DNA from: Bacteroidota bacterium | GTDB taxonomy: Bacteria; Bacteroidota; Bacteroidia; JAADEI01 | Assembly: GCA_026992635.1 (NCBI GenBank) | Contig: JALWYU010000083.1 | Coordinates: 1 to 43,687, forward strand | Length of the DNA: 43,687 bases | Reading direction: 5' to 3' | Shown: one piece after another, positions 42,298-43,687 of the stretch | Numbering within the stretch: position 1 is the stretch's first letter | How the letters are laid out: the number at the start of each line of letters is the position of its first letter | The notes under the pieces: generated by a model | What the model saw: only the letters and a program-made list of their open reading frames with translations | Told to the model about the DNA's origin: nothing | The model's database searches: none | Translations under genes and position numbers: made by a program

Positions 42298-43079
42298 GAC
42301 CCTGCCTTCGTCAACCCTTTCTACAGATTAAAATAGGGGATTCCGCCAAAACAAAGAACGAAAAGTTGCCAGAATTCGTACACAACCAGTAGAGACAACC
42401 AGGCGAAACAATCGGTCTTCTGCCAGAGATGTAGCCAGATAACAAAACCTGTAATTTGAAATTTTACCCGGGCAATTTGTGCCTCCTTATGGAAATCTTT
42501 TTTGGTAACAAGCAAATTACTGCATGCTGTTTTGCAAAAAGCGTCAGAACCATAGAAATGTGGTCAAATGCCCGGATCCGCCCGATTTTTGGCCAGTCAA
42601 AACGGGACCAGCAAATGTAAATCGCTATAAGAAAGCGAATTGGACAGGGAAGAGAGGGAACGCACCTTTACAAAGCTGGAATTTTGTGTAGATTTTCCTT
42701 GCAATCTACTTTTTTTCAGAGAAAAACCTGCAGCAACGGAATGCGGACTGGTAATGCGCAATTGCTGGTTTCATTCTGGAAAAGCATCCAGATTTTTGTT
42801 CGTTTATTGCTCATAATAAGCGACTTTTGGTTTCTGGTTGGGGTGATGCCCGCGTCAGGCTCACCCTGTAGAATCCCATGCAGACGCTCACGGAGCATAG
42901 ACACGATGGTGATTGTTACCCGCTGGGAAGCCACCGGAGCACGTGCAAAAAAACGCTGGCAATCCGTGTATTGACTGAGGGCGGACATACCCCATTGCAC
43001 TTGTCGCAAAATGTTCATTATGTTAAGTAGAAGGCGCGGCAAACCACCCCATTTCCAAATTCATCTGATTTCCAGAAAA
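42298..43079. other. About 780 bp without a convincing gene; possible structured RNA near 42840-42995
   Basis: This is the upstream region of porP. Frames on both strands (for example 42716-43042) lack protein character. The segment 42839-42992 begins GGGGTGATG and ends ACATACCCC on the plus strand. It has internal inverted repeats such as GCTC-ACG-GAGC, GGTG...CACC and CCC-GCT-GGG, so a folded RNA is possible. I could not assign it to a known RNA. Confidence 0.3.
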
Positions 43080-43595
43080 CTAAAAACCCACCAGCCCCAA
43101 AGCCACCGCCTCCTCCAAAACCACCTCCCCAGGAAAACCTCGCTGAACCAGCCGACGTATGCCCCGATCAACCAGACGAGCACGCTCTGCCTCCGACTCC
43201 AATCGGAACAACGACGCCTTTAACTCCTCCAGCTCCGCACGTAACCATGCCCGCCACTCCGACTCCGGCAAAAACGCCTCCACAGCCTGTCGCGCACGTT
43301 CCTCATCAATGCCACGGGCCATCAGATGCGCCACAATCTTAAGCGGACCCCACCGACGACCCAACCACAACGTCTCCACAGCCGTGCGCAACAGCCGCGC
43401 CTCATCCAGAAACCGATGCGCCTCAAGAATCCGAATGTACTCCGGAATGACAACCTCAGGCACCTTCAGCCGACGAAGATACGCCTCTACTTCCGCGCGC
43501 GTCCGCTCACGACGTGCACACCAGAGCGCGACCCGCCACAAAACCTCCTCCTGAACCGAAGTGGATTGGCTTCCAGACTGCTTGCTGGCGCCCAT
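43080..43595 (-). CDS. recX: RecX family regulatory protein
   Basis: From ATG 43595 (MGASKQSG) the protein is 171 aa; the frame is open to 43640, but the first residues there look like leader. It has the three-helix repeats of RecX: WRVALWCARRERTRAEVEAY, then LKVPEVVIPEYIRILEAHRF, then LDEARLLRTAVE, LGRRWGPLKIVAHLMARGID and EERARQAVEAF. RecX binds RecA filaments and usually inhibits RecA. No recA is visible in the window. The gene is on the minus strand, with its promoter near the right edge. Confidence 0.85.
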   Translation of the reverse strand: MGASKQSGSQSTSVQEEVLWRVALWCARRERTRAEVEAYLRRLKVPEVVIPEYIRILEAHRFLDEARLLRTAVETLWLGRRWGPLKIVAHLMARGIDEERARQAVEAFLPESEWRAWLRAELEELKASLFRLESEAERARLVDRGIRRLVQRGFPGEVVLEEAVALGLVGF

Positions 43596-43687
43596 CTTTT
43601 CCGCTTTTTGCAAATTCTGGAAAATTCTCCAGAAAAACAACCGTTTCTTGCTGTACCCAAGCAGAAAATCCTTACTTCTTTTTTCCC

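Noticed and set aside
42716-43042. 108-codon minus-strand frame before porP
   Set aside because: No domain or export signal; the region shows inverted repeats that fit a folded RNA better.

Overview
The window looks like a chromosomal piece from a member of the Bacteroidota. The best evidence is at the right end: a giant PKD-repeat surface protein with a type IX secretion (CHU_C-type) C-terminal domain, directly downstream of a PorP/SprF-family gene. LemA/TPM-domain exported proteins and a lack of obvious Shine-Dalgarno sites fit this. No rRNA, tRNA or transposase gene was recognised.

Layout. (1) 1-8153: exported or surface proteins of unknown function. They include a Cys-rich lipoprotein, an LPP20-like protein and a probable operon (about 3582-8153) whose first gene carries a (TTCTC)9 tract inside what looks like its lipoprotein signal peptide; the tract is out of frame here. 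A second short-repeat tract lies at the start of the gene cut by the left edge. (2) 8154-9190: about 1 kb without a convincing gene. (3) 9191-13759: LemA followed by four TPM-domain genes, the last three being tandem paralogues. (4) 13760-14308: non-coding, with a lone degenerate CRISPR repeat (14163-14199) and a 42-bp element seen again at 34334. (5) 14309-19011, minus strand: rmuC, a MoxR-like AAA+ ATPase and an unrecognised helical protein. (6) 19075-33304, minus strand: an 11-repeat CRISPR array and one nearly gap-free type III-A operon. Its order is cas10, csm2, csm3, csm4, csm5, a putative antitoxin, an AbiEii-like nucleotidyltransferase, a Csx1/TM1812 CARF-HEPN nuclease, a small accessory protein, cas6, cas1, a putative degenerate primase-polymerase-like gene, and cas2. 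(7) 33382-33753: a YccF-family membrane protein. (8) 34433-42297: porP/sprF and the 2244-residue PKD protein. (9) 43080-43595: recX.

How the parts may work together. Cas10 keeps both the HD motif and GGDD, so cyclic oligoadenylate signalling is expected. Csx1 (CARF plus HEPN) would be the effector, and the 121-aa neighbour could modulate the signal, although that is unproven. The toxin-antitoxin-like pair is coupled to csm5 by a 4-nt overlap, so it belongs to the operon structurally. The toxin carries an in-frame insertion of about 228 nt in a conserved region. The cas1-PrimPol-like-cas2 arrangement suggests an extra adaptation factor. The rmuC-AAA+-helical cassette lies between the trailer end of the array and a solitary repeat that shares two substitutions with the array's own terminal repeat. 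The cassette may therefore have been inserted into, or captured next to, a longer ancestral array.
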